Shown: piece by piece, positions 24,822-36,800 of the stretch
How positions within the stretch are numbered: position 1 is the stretch's first letter
Layout of the letters: each line of letters begins with the position of its first letter
Assembly: GCF_900634415.1 (NCBI RefSeq)
Contig: NC_041376.1
Location: 3,767,011 to 3,831,010 of the forward strand
Direction of reading: 5' to 3'
Origin: Cottoperca gobio
Lineage: Eukaryota > Chordata > Actinopteri > Perciformes > Bovichtidae
DNA: 64,000 nt
Notes under the pieces: model-generated
Databases searched by the model: none
The model's input: only the letters and a program-made list of their open reading frames with translations
Told to the model about the DNA's origin: nothing
Position numbers and translations under genes: made by a program

Positions 24822-24890
24822 TCACGCGCCAATCAGTCGCGCGGATGGAAGGCTCGGTCGCCTAAGCAACCAATTACCTCTTGCTTAGGG
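24822..24890. promoter_or_regulatory. promoter-like cluster: CCAAT box and inverted RFX X-box half-sites
   Basis: CCAATCAG at 24829-24836 (NF-Y type) sits in a CpG-rich patch (CACGCGCCAATCAGTCGCGC). GTCGCCTAAGCAAC at 24857-24870 fits the RFX X-box GTNRCC-NN-RGYAAC exactly. CCTAAGCAA (24861-24869) is repeated in inverted form as TTGCTTAGG (24881-24889). The location is intergenic, upstream of dpysl5 on the minus strand, so a distal dpysl5 promoter or an enhancer is possible. Confidence 0.4.
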
Positions 24891-24899
24891 CGTGTCCAC

Positions 24900-26139
24900 T
24901 GTGAGGAGGCTGTACCACTATCAGAGGTGGGGGGGGGGAGGGGGGGGATAAAGATAACAGCAGGGTGAGGCTGCATAATACATTATTATAATGTCTTATC
25001 ACTACCATTATGGATTTAATGGCTTTAATGTCACTATAAGCTTTAATTTGATGTATAAATAGCTGATATCTTATCGTACATGGCCTGCGCTTGATCTGCA
25101 AATAAAACAAATAACAAATAAATAATATATTTACGAGCATATGGCATTAGTAGTAACTTTAATGTGATTAATGGCGGAATAAAAGAGGCAACGTGTGCAG
25201 GTCTGATCAGGAGCAGCAGGGCAACACCCTGATTCAAAGCGCAGACGCTGGTGAAGACCCAGGTGTCAAGACACTGAGCAACACATCCCCTGCTGGAGGG
25301 CACGATGGCATGGAAACCGGAGCTGAATATCAATATCCACATCTCCTCTATCATCCCCCCCGACAATTAGACGCTAAAACAGAGTAATGAGAATATTAAT
25401 TATGGTTGGAATTGTCTAAATATTATCATTATAATGGGGCCTTGTGTCAATGGAGGCACATTTCTGCCACTTGAGATATTTCATTATTAAATGTTTTTCT
25501 CCCCCTCAATTCTGACAACGTTGTATCATATTAACAAGATAGTTTCTCATGATTACAAGATATTGGACTCGTAAATATGACAATTATTATGCAAACCATC
25601 TCATACTTGAGTAGAACAGAGACGTTTTTAATGTTATTAGTAATCCTCTGGGAACATTCCTATTACACACATGGGGGCCATTAACAAAGGTCTTTTATTA
25701 TTATAAAAGAAATGTATAATTATGAAATTATAAATCAGGATTTTGACAGTATCACATAATTATTGTCATGTTTATAAGAAAATTATTCAGAATTTCATTA
25801 TTATTCTACTATTATGAGATCATAAGTCACCAGAAATGTAAAAGTATACTATATATATATATATATATATATATTTCTGTGCTCCTCTCACTCGCCATGA
25901 GCGGGATTTAGTTGGAAACAAGAGATGTTGTGTATTTGTGTACCAAAGTTTTTATTTAGCAACATTTTATTGACATCTTTGCGTTGTTTCCACCCCCAAA
26001 ACGTTTACTTTGATTGTGCAACATTTAATAATGAATATTTAATATTATAGATAAATATTTGAGATTGGAAACCACATGTTCAGGTACATTTAATTTAAAT
26101 ATGATTTTTTTTAAAAAAGGACAGGAGGCTGCAGATTTT
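24900..26139. other. intergenic sequence between dpysl5 and the dnmt3a 3' end
   Basis: AT-rich DNA with a G-run block at ~24,929-24,949 (GGTGGGG...GAGGGG, possible G-quadruplex) and an (AT)n tract at ~25,850-25,874. No coding exon was found. Confidence 0.5.
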
Positions 26140-29100
26140 TTTGCACAAAAACAATACATTTATTCAAGTGTTCTCCAGCACAAGTACATACGGAGCCTCT
26201 ATCTTCTCTCTGGACACTAAACTTAAGTATGGGGGGGGAGGGGGGGGGGGGGTTGAAGTGGAGAATGACTGCTACATTTGCTGTACGAACTGGTCTTGAG
26301 GAAAAGCGTATCGGCCATTAACAGTTATGACAGAAAGAAAGTCACACAGAGGTTCTTACAGTATCACTGAATATAGAATTATTGACCTGCCTTGAACAGT
26401 AAAACTCAAATGTTTCTGATTTAAAAAAAAACAAAACAAAACAAAGAAACATCAATTCAAAACATTTTTGAAAACAAGACATGGAGAATATTACGGCATG
26501 GAATGTAGGATTAAGAAGCAATGCGTATTAAGCATACATTATGCTACAGTAAAGGTTATTACCGGTTTTTTTTTCTCACATGATTTTCCCACAGATAAGC
26601 ACCAACTACAGCAATCTCTAGTCTAAAACAATATAGGAAACCTTTCGTTATTTGTTATCCCTATTTTTTCAAGTACAAAGTTAAAATGCCTTTGTTAATA
26701 TATTTATATGAGTGAAATAATAGTTATTTTCCGTTACTACGAGGAACTTAAAAAACAGTCATTTTTTCTCTTCCAATCAAATATATTTTTTCTTGTTTGG
26801 ATAAAATGTTTAGCACCATCAGAAACACCAACAATTTAAAAGTCTTACAAAAGGAAACAGAAGCAGAAAACACCACCATGTAGGGCTGTGCAGTGAAGCT
26901 GAGACCGTATATCTTAAAGCTGTCCATAGGCCACCAAGATCACATGACATTAAATCTGGATTCACTTGACACAAACAAATCAGTACGATAAAGTCGACTT
27001 GGAGTCTTCCCTACATCTAATGCTCAAAGCAAGTTTTGAATCAAATTTGTCACTTGATTTTTAATTTTTAACCTAAGATTTTTTTTTCTCCTAATTTGAT
27101 GATATATATTAGCAAAGAATTATATTTGTACATCTCATACGTAATAAAAAAAAAAAAAAAAATTGAAAACAGCAACCGGAAAACTCTATGTACAAAATGT
27201 ACAAACATGGGGGGGGGGGGGTGTTAAGTATTATAGGAGGATGGGGGGGAGGGGGAATAACATCTGGTTAAAAGATCACACCGCTCATATTGAGCAGCGT
27301 GCATGGACAAAAAGGATGGCAATAAGGTCACTTAAGAAATTAATTACATTAAGAAATAAAATTTCAAATTTAGAATCTTAAATATGATATAGATAAGCGA
27401 TCTGTTTTTATTATTACCCTCTATACTCTTTGAGTGCCGACGTCTTCGTCAAACACTTTGTCAGTTTTTCGTTTTGACAAACTGCAGCCTAAATCCTCCA
27501 TATTTATCTCAGAGGTTACAATCAAGAGAATTTAGTTTGTGAATATAATCCAAAATTTGGATCAGCACTTAAATTTGTCAACATGACGACTACGATGTAT
27601 TAGGGAAATGGCAAAGGCCCGACGGTCCTTCATAAGGGACGAAACATTGTACAAAGCGCGTGACATAGTTCCCTAACTTACAATCTTAATAGAAATAGAC
27701 ATTCTTTGAATCTGGGTAGTAACATACTGTATCGCTGCTTTGAAACAGGGAACAATATGGATGATGGAGGAAGGGGTTCGGTGAGGGGGGAGGTTGGGGG
27801 GGTTACAAATGTCAATCCATCTACTGTACACTGAGTCAAATAACATGGGTTTCACATATCAAAATCCATTCTTTCACTTCTATTGGCACAGCCCTACTGT
27901 ATACAAAAAGTATCACACGAGGGTAGATCAGTTTCACATCAGAAAACATAAAAACAAAAACAATTCACAAGAAAAAAACAATAGTTTTTTTTTAAAATAT
28001 CAAGAAAAAAAGAAAGTATACATATAAAAGTGCTTTTATAATGTTGATAAAACAGCACAGAATTGCTATAAAAAAGGTAGAAGAACTTTGTGAAGCCGCA
28101 CCATATTGTTGAGGTTTTTGCACCTGACAGTTTTTCAGTTTAGAGAGGTGGAAGTTGATGAGGAGGGGTTACCCGGCCCGGTCACCCCTCCCTCTCTCCA
28201 GCGACCACACCTACTAACAGTTGTACAGTAATGTCAGGATGAAACTATAAAAAAAATAGTTTCACAGACGTTGATCTTAAGTTTTTTTTTTTCGTTTTTT
28301 TTTACGACAGAAAACATCATCGCCCATGTAGCTAGCTTCACTCTCTGTTTGTGCAGATCACTGCGGCGAGGCTGAGAGATTCAATGAGCACCATTACAAA
28401 CTGCATTCAAGCTGTAAAATGCAGAAAAGAGCACATGCTCTACTGTCGGTCACTTCCTTTAAAGTGAGCATCAACATCAAACACAAGTTTTTCCAGCAAC
28501 AGGTTAAAGAGCTCCGTATTGTCTAAAGTTATAGTGCCACATGGGCTATGAGGTTTCCCATCATCTTGGAGCACCATGGTATTGTAACCATATTACAGTA
28601 GTACCTTTATTACCTTCAGTTGTGTATAGAAACTGTAAACAAAGAGGTATATGTGATCTGGTGTTTTGGATTCTTAGAGACACAGCTCTCCTGACACTGA
28701 AGAAAATTTCTCTCCACATCCCCGTGAGGCTCAGTAGCTGCAAGCGTGGCCGCTCTGCAGGCGGGGGAGTCTCGCAGCCCCGACGTGCAGCACGCTCACA
28801 CACAGCAGAAACGTTTCACATGTCTCCAAACCGTTTCCTATCTTTCCGGGTGGTTTCCCCAATCGCATCGCCGTCTCTTTTAAAACACATGTTTCGCACT
28901 TTTCTGTCTCAGTGTCTTGAGAAGAAAGCATAGTCTCAAGTATAGCTTGCACAAACAAATCAACAATACTTGATAACACTGCTAAAAGGTAAAATGACAT
29001 ATCAAAATTAAATAGAATAAGAATTACAATTCAAATACAAGAAATAATGTGAAGTCTACGTTCATTGTTTCGCTTGCAAATTACACAAGAGTATAATTTG

Positions 29101-29176
29101 AGGATCAAGGCTCTTATTTCTAGTCACAACATACAGTTGTAGTTCCTAAATGTTTCCGAGCAAGTTTTCTTGCTGC
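26140..29176 (-). other. dnmt3a: 3'UTR of dnmt3a (~3 kb) with four miR-29 seed matches
   Basis: Non-coding sequence runs from the dnmt3a stop to an AATAAA on the minus strand at 26159-26164. On the mRNA strand TGGTGCT, the match to miR-29 positions 2-8, occurs at 28570-28576, 28387-28393, 26598-26604 and 26811-26818; the last is an 8-mer TGGTGCTA. DNMT3A is a known miR-29 target in mammals. Several long G-runs on the + strand (26231-26252, 27209-27221, 27243-27256, 27784-27802) are C-tracts in the mRNA. The 3' boundary is inferred from the poly(A) signal. Confidence 0.65.
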
Positions 29177-32100
29177 TCAAGCACAGGCAAAGTAATCTTT
29201 GAGTGGTGCGAACAGGTGGCGGATAACCGGGACGCTCCATGACCGGCCCAGGAGCCTTTGCCTTGCCAGTCGGCTCATGTTTGACACGTCCGTATAGTGG
29301 ACTGGGAAGCCAAAGATCCTGACAGACAGGCAGAACAGGGGGGGGGGGGACACAGGGAGATAATGTTCAGGCTTTAAATCGCTGAAAGAGCTTTGAAAGG
29401 TAGATTGAAGGACCTTTTAGTTTACTTACCTCTCCATTTCAGTGCACCAGAGTATGTCTTCCTTCTCGTTCATGTAGACGGGGAAGTGCTGGTCCTTGCC
29501 CTGCTTGATGGAGTTAGACCTGGTGGTGATGGTCCTCACCTTGCCAAACTGAGAGGGGGGGGGGAGGAATATTATTAGAGTAATACAACAAGGAATGTTC
29601 TTTGGTGTTTTGGTGCATAACACAAATAAAAAGAAATAAGAAGTGGTAGTTTTGTGCAGAAATGTGCAAAGGTTCACAGAAATGCAATGTGAGTCCAGGA
29701 GTATAACTAACTCTATGATCTTCATCCTTTTGCCTTATTCATTTCTGCATCACAGATCAGATTGATAACCATGAGGACTGTGTGTGTGATACCTCCTGCT
29801 GCCACTGGGAACCGCCTGTGAGCAAGTGCTTTGAGTTCTTGACTAAAATTACAGCTGTTTGTCACAAACTTGCTTTTGACAGTGACAGAAAACATGATTT
29901 ATCTCACTGCCATCAGCATGTTGTTGCTTTGGACAAAAGCTTCTACCAAATTGATGTAAGTGATGTAAAGATGTATGCTCTTCTGTTGCAATATCTTTGT
30001 GAGTATCACTCAAAGTACCTTCGCTGTTCTGCCGTGTTCTAAACAGTCCTGGAGGTCCACCCTGTCATTGAACATCGCACTCAAAGGCCTGCACAAGAGA
30101 AAGAGCAGGAGCCACAATGTACTTTATATTAAGACTTACTGTGGCCTGGGAGACACATGGAATAATTAGTTTCCAAGTGTCCTTTTAAATAGACAATTAT
30201 TACATTCAAACTCACATACAGCTGATTACTTTCATTTATGGACTCCGTTAGATCTCCATATTATTGAATGAGCACAGAAGGATTCACAAACGTGTTTGTG
30301 ATTTATATATAAATGACTCTCTACCTGTTTTCTTTTTTCAATATACAAAGTCATAGAAAGGGGATTTGTATAAAAACTCTTGTTTTCTGTATCTTCTCAC
30401 AAACCTCTAAATATATTGAAATCCACAAATATATGTATTTAAAAGTCATTTAAAATCAAAAAACATAGCTGGATGTTGTGACGTGAAGACGTTTTGACAC
30501 GGCTCCATTCACAAATGCTTTTTTTTCCAAAGAGAATTGTCTTTAGCCAATCAGATGTCTCCTTCCGTTGCAGCCAATCACGTACGCGTAGATTCAAATG
30601 TATTTATTAATTAATTAACATCAAACAACTGCCCTCAACATGGCGTCTGGTAGCGGCGCCTCCAAGTGTAAGTGCAAACGTAACATGTTTAGCTTGTGAT
30701 GAAATGTTCTTGAATTATGAATGAGTTAGCTAACTGTCGTGTTGCTAGCTACGTACGCTAGCTAGCAACTCTGCGCGTGCTAATGAGCGTTCAGCTTCCA
30801 CACGGGCTCTATCTGCTCATTTACATACACACATTTGTGGATTATATTTATTTAAAACAAGAAATATATGTGTGTTTATCAGAAACATGTGTCAACCTTT
30901 TTATTTTATTTGTGGATTTAAATTTGTTTTATATACAATGATAATAATGAATAAATAAATAAATATTTTATGTGCATTTTTGTGGATTCAGTCATTTTTA
31001 CATAAATCACGAAATACATTTAGTTAATAAATTACGGGTAGAGTCACTACCTTTTTATTAGGGTAATTGTTCAAATGTCACACAGCAACTCTGTACATGT
31101 AGCCCTTTCATCAAATGGTTTAATTCTTTCCCCCATGTGTATGTCACAGGCTGCTGCTTCCCTCACCATTCACACACCAACCTGTTCATGCCAGGAAGGT
31201 TACCCCAGAAGTAGCGGGCGCGGTGGGCAGCAGACACTTCCTTGGCATCAATCATCACTGGGTTGCACTGAAATCAAAGGAAAGCAGACGAGAAATGTTA
31301 GTGAAGTGGAGTTACCATTTAATAATAAGTGTTGATTAAAATCTATTTAGGGTCAGGTGAAAGCAAAACACAAAGTGGAGATTGTTTTTAAACCTATAGC
31401 TGACCAAATGCAATGCAGAGAACAAAAGAGGGTTCACATTAAGTGTAAGAGTTCATTAAACACAGCATATTAAAATGACATCAAGAGAGTTAGTGCTTCC
31501 TCAGGATCTGTGTCTAAAGATAATACATTAGTGCCACAAGGGGGCATTCGTACGCCATCAATCAGTTGGTCACTGGTGTCACATCATTCTGTGTCTCTGG
31601 AGGATCAGATAAATCTTTAGCAACAGGTTCAGCTGACCTCTAAAAAGCGAGATATGTCCCTCTTATCGCTGACACCCATGGCAACCACATTTTCAAAGAG
31701 CCAGAAGAAAGGCCGGTTCTCCCCCGCCTTCGGCCGAGCCTCGTGGAGCAGCCTGTAAAACTCAAAGAACAGGCGTCCGGTGCCCTCTGTGGGACAGAAG
31801 GAGTCATTGAAGAGTGTTGAAGTACAGCAAGGGGCACATACTGATGATACTTTAATGATTTGACAGGAGAAGATACAAAACGACATCATAATAGTAAACC
31901 TACCAAAAAGGCCTTTCCTAGCAGGATTGACTATAGAGAGGTCGTTGCATGGGCTTCCACCAATAACTAGGTCAAAAGGCCCCCACTCGTGTATCTGCAC
32001 ACAGACAAGAGACAGAAACACAGAGATAAGACAGAGGCAGTATAGATAATGATATGTTGGAAGATAAAGTCATCCAGCGTTTCAGGTTTACCCATCCTAG

Positions 32101-32986
32101 TATTAGGAGCAGGAGATATATGAAGTCAGCAAACTGTAGATATGGCGTGTTAAGGAACCTTGATGGTCAGGCATGAGAGAGACTACTATTCAGCTTTTCT
32201 CCTAGAAGTGTTCGCCAAACACCAAACTCTTAACCACACGAGTAAATCGCTCGTTCCAGCCTGATGAGTGCTACCTCTTCACGAGGAGGTTTGTTGGATT
32301 TGATCATCAGCACTCCTAAAACTGCTTTATAAAGCTACTATAAAGTATCACTCAGTGTGTTGTCCCTCTAGTTACTTGTTCATTAGGTGCTTAGTTATTT
32401 CCCACAGTAAAATCTAAAATAATCTGTGTATGTTAGTTAAAACCGTCGTTACGTGGGATCTGACCTGTAAGTCTGCACAAGAAAAGTTCCTTGTATAATT
32501 ATGAAGCATGGAACAACTGAACACAGACCACGCAGGCTTCACAGCGACCCTGAGCTAAAGAAACGAAACATATTTAAACTCACATGTTTGCGTGTGACAT
32601 TCCTCACATCGCCAACATACATGATGCGACCCTGGTGCCGGACGATACCCACAGTGATGGAGTCTTCGCACACTTCAGAAGCTACATAGCGATCCACTTC
32701 GATGCCAAGATCTTTCAGCACCAATAGCCCTGAACAGGAAGGGGTCAAAGGTCAGACAGAGCACAGAAAATTGAGGGACAAGACCAACGAACTGTGCATG
32801 ATTTAAGAAAGCTAAGTCCTATGTGTAGCGAATCGTACGCTGAGTAGTATTGACAGCTCCTCAGACCCAAATCAGTTTAAATCACTAGGTTTTCGTCTAA
32901 CCTGTTGCTATGCCGTCAAATAGCGACAGGACACGAATGGCCTTCCTCTTCTCCACCATGACTGGGGGGTAAAGCTTTGGTGCATC
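29177..32986 (-). other. dnmt3a: dnmt3a methyltransferase domain exons
   Basis: Eight exons encode the catalytic domain. Motif I is LSLFDGIATG (S-adenosylmethionine binding), motif IV is GGSPCNDLS with the catalytic Cys (exon 31904-31994), and motif VI is FWLFENVVAMG with the ENV glutamate (exon 31638-31786). Motif VIII is TITTRSNSIKQG (29430-29548). The last exon has the SNMSRLARQRLLG segment, with the Arg equivalent to human R882, then SWSVPVIRHLFAPLKDYFACA. All catalytic residues I looked for are present, so this half of the gene is under constraint. Confidence 0.93.
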
Positions 32987-33763
32987 CTGAAATACACCAC
33001 CACGACAGAGAGGGGAAGAGAAAATGAGACACACAGGAAACATAGGGTGAAACAGTCACTGGGATTATAGCCTGAAGGTAAATTACTCACAAAATCTTGG
33101 TCATGATTATTTGCAAAGAAGTGCTGGAGACGGCTGGGCCAGTCGGTGCGACGCCACAGAAGACCAAACGCTCCCTTCTGACTACACATGAAGCAGTTCC
33201 ACGGGTCCTCGTTGATGGCTTCGTGGGCCGCTCCCTGACCGACGAGGAGGTCGACACACTCCACACAGAAACACCTGGACACAGAACAAGGAGGTTAACT
33301 AGTAAAAGAACAATGACATACAATGAAACTGGACATGGGAACGTTCCCACATCATATAAGTCAGGTCATTGTGGATGTGTTTACATCCTCCAGAGATAAG
33401 TTCCAGGTTTGACAGATTAGGACGCAGTAGCATCTTCTGAGTCTCCTGGGGACTTCGGGTCAGTATCAAGCAAAGCTAAGAAACACTGTGACAGATTTTA
33501 CTTTAATGTCTCTCTCTTCTGTATGTGTGAACAAAGATCTTATGTTTTCGGTTTGGTCTGTTTGTCAGCAGGATTACAGGAAAATGACTATTACCAATTT
33601 TCATGAAACTTGGTGGAAGGGGGTCTATCCTTTATTTCCTTATACCGTGTCGTCTTATATTAGTGTCTGCTCCTATAACTCTGACATTATGTAAAGGTCT
33701 ACTTGCTGCTGTGTGCCAATCTGCACACTTTATGTAGATACTATGACGCTGCCAACCAACCAC

Positions 33764-33833
<70 letters not shown>

Positions 33834-36800
33834 GTACAGTTTACTGTGAATCTTACCGACAGCAGTTGTTGTTCCCGCACATGAGCACCTCTCGTCCTCC
33901 GCAGCAGATAGTGCAGTATGACTGGTAGCCGTCGTCGTCATATTGATACGCACATTCTAGGAAGCAGTTCTGTGAAAAGGAGATGAAACAAAACGGTTTG
34001 ACGTTTTTAATATCCGACATTTCATGAGGTCACTTCAGGTGCAGCTTTTTTTTTTTTTATACGACGCAGTAGTCGGAGATGAGTCCCAGACTCTTTATGA
34101 CCTCTATCTCAGCTTACCTTACAGCCCTGGCACATTCCTCCAGCAAACAGCGGGTGCTCACGGTTAATATTCAGACTTCCACAGGAGATACAGATGTCTG
34201 TAGAAAGACGTGCAGTATGTCAGTATTTAAAAAAGGGGAGGTCACCGATGTGTGAACACTCTGCCGCTGCGATGCTCCGGACTTCACACTTCAATGAAGT
34301 TATTTGAACAGCTGTGAGGTGAAGATCTAATGAGCTTCGCTGATATGTTTGGAGAGAACTCACCAGAGAGCCAATAAAGCAGCGACATCATGGAAATGTT
34401 ATTTCAACAGATTGACTCCTTTATTGTCTTATTAACATTGAAGCATATATTTCCGCAGATTTGCTCGTCAACAACAAGGTCAAGTTTAAGGCGTGTATGT
34501 TTTCATCCCCCGAGGACGTCACTTACCCTCTATGCTGCGGCACTTTTGTCTCACTTCCTGAACAAGCCGTTCTGAAAATACAAAACAACAATTACGACAA
34601 TGAAAGATACTAATGTCACCAGCAAATTAAAATAAATAAACATTAGGCAGATCATTTATGCAAATTAGGAACAAAGAAGGCCCCACAGTTGACCCCTGTG
34701 GGACACCTAATTCTAAGAGGAGCTATTGTAAGAGAAAATGTTACAAAGGATACATTTGTGGGTCTAAGTTGGCATTAAATCCAACATGAATAAGTTTTTC
34801 ATGTAGGAAAGATGTTGCACTACAAGTAAAAGGTGCATTAAATGCTTAGATAATTGGTTCATATATGAGAAGTGATCTCCATATAGTTACACAGCACTAA
34901 ATTATAGAGATCATCCGAGTTACACAGTGCACGGAGAATGCAATAACATGAATGGCTTTCTCTAATATAAGGCGACACCAACACTGGCGTCCATCATGTT
35001 ACTGAATCCGCTGCTCATTGCCAAGAGATCCTCCAGTAATATCAATAAAGCTTGTTTGGAAATACAGTAAAAACCAACATATATTCAGTCTCCGGTGCAG
35101 CTTGAGCCTTTCTGCCTCGTCACATCACTCACTTCCATCTTAAACCTGCCGATCTAATGGACGACTTGTCCACACACTCCTCCTGTGACCACTTACTCTG
35201 ATGTAACACTGATTGGCCTCGTCTCATGGGAACGAATTTAGAGTTCACGACTCCTATTTAACCTAATAAATGAGGCTCCTTACCTCGTGTCCTCTCATCA
35301 ATGATCTCCTTGACCTTGAGTTTCTCCGCTGTGCTTTTGCGAGGCTTTTTGGCAGGAGGAGGCGTATAGGCTGCTGCTTCAGGCTCCACCCACATCTCCG
35401 GGTAAACCTCTTTGTACGGGTTACGCTCCTCTGGGGGGCACAGCATGTCATACAATTATTATTACAGGTGACATTATGATGTATTCAATCACATGCTTAA
35501 TTTAAGAAATGTGTAGTTGAAGAGCTCCATTAACAGCTAAGGGTTGACGAGATTCTTCGTATTACTTAGACGTCCTCTTACCTTCTGGTGGCTCTAAAGC
35601 CTTGGGTCCAGTGGGCAGAAAGCCCGTCATAGCCCAGTCAATCATCTGCTTGTTTAGCTTTTCTACTGATTTGGAGGTTTCTGTGTCAGCGTTGTCGGGG
35701 CAGGCCATGAAGGCTTTGCCTGCCCGGCTGCTCGCCGCCTGAGAACACGTGAAAAACATTAATGACTGAAGTTCATCCTCAATATACTTAAAGAATATAC
35801 TAAATTATTCAGTGTGGGCAATGTCTCAACAACATTTTCCCTTTATTCCTCGTTTTTTCTTATAGAAATTACATTTTTATTACACTAAATTTCAATACAA
35901 TTGTTATGGTTGTATGGACCGTGCCTCTGGCTACAGATAAAGACTTCACATCCACATATTGGGAAACACACCAAACGGTTTCTTGCAGAGAATTACACGT
36001 ACTGTACAGTGACCTGTGCAAGTAAAACAAATGAATTACACGGCACTAAAACTATAAAAATGTGCCATTTATGAATCCTGCTCTTGTACTCACCTGTAGC
36101 ACCTCATAGATGGCTTTCTTGTACATTGGCTGTTTGTTGTAAGTTGGTTGGTGAAAGGCATTATTGAAGGAACTTAAAGGCAAGAGTTTCTCTACACAGA
36201 CCTGGAAGAATACACAGAAAGTTCTTTACTTCACAGGTTACAGGAATGTTGGTATTGAGGTAAAAAGTCTCTTTTCTAAATACTTATTATAAAGTGTGTA
36301 GTTGATATAAACTGAAAGCTGTTTGGCTTCATTACTGGTGAAAGATATTATCAGCTGAATATTAACATTGGCTCTAAACACTCACCACTGAGAATTTTCC
36401 ATCTCCAAACCACATGACCCATCTGGTTCCCTCAGCAGCTCTGCTCCGCCCCGTCATCCACCAGGATACAATGCGGCCTGGCCACCATGAGAAACCTCGA
36501 AGCTTCCCCCAAACCAGCTCGCCGATGCCAAAACCACGACCGTCCTGAAGCCAAAATAAAAAGTCCAAATCATCCGATCTGTATTAACTTCTAGGAATAA
36601 TTGTGAAAGAGTTTTTAAACACGGTTCTGCTTCAGTTTGTTTTCTTTGGGATGGTAACGTCAAGTCCATTTTATGTATTCGCCACAAGGGGCTTCACACG
36701 GTGTAACAGCATCACTCTTACAACTTATGACAAAGAGAAGCAGCAAAGTGTCAGGACTGAGAAGCTTAAAGAATGATAAAGTCTTATTGTTTCAGCTCTG

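Larger units (their letters stand above)
33091..34571 (-). other. dnmt3a: dnmt3a ADD (ATRX-DNMT3-DNMT3L) zinc-finger domain exons
   Basis: Four exons (34527-34571, 34118-34197, 33857-33969, 33091-33274) encode ERLVQEVRQKCRSIE, DICISCGSLNI, GGMCQGCKNCFLECAYQYDD, CTICCGGREVLMCGNNNCC and FCVECVDLLVG, ending EDPWNCFMC. The Cys spacing matches the GATA-like and PHD-like fingers that bind histone H3 unmethylated at K4. Confidence 0.92.
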
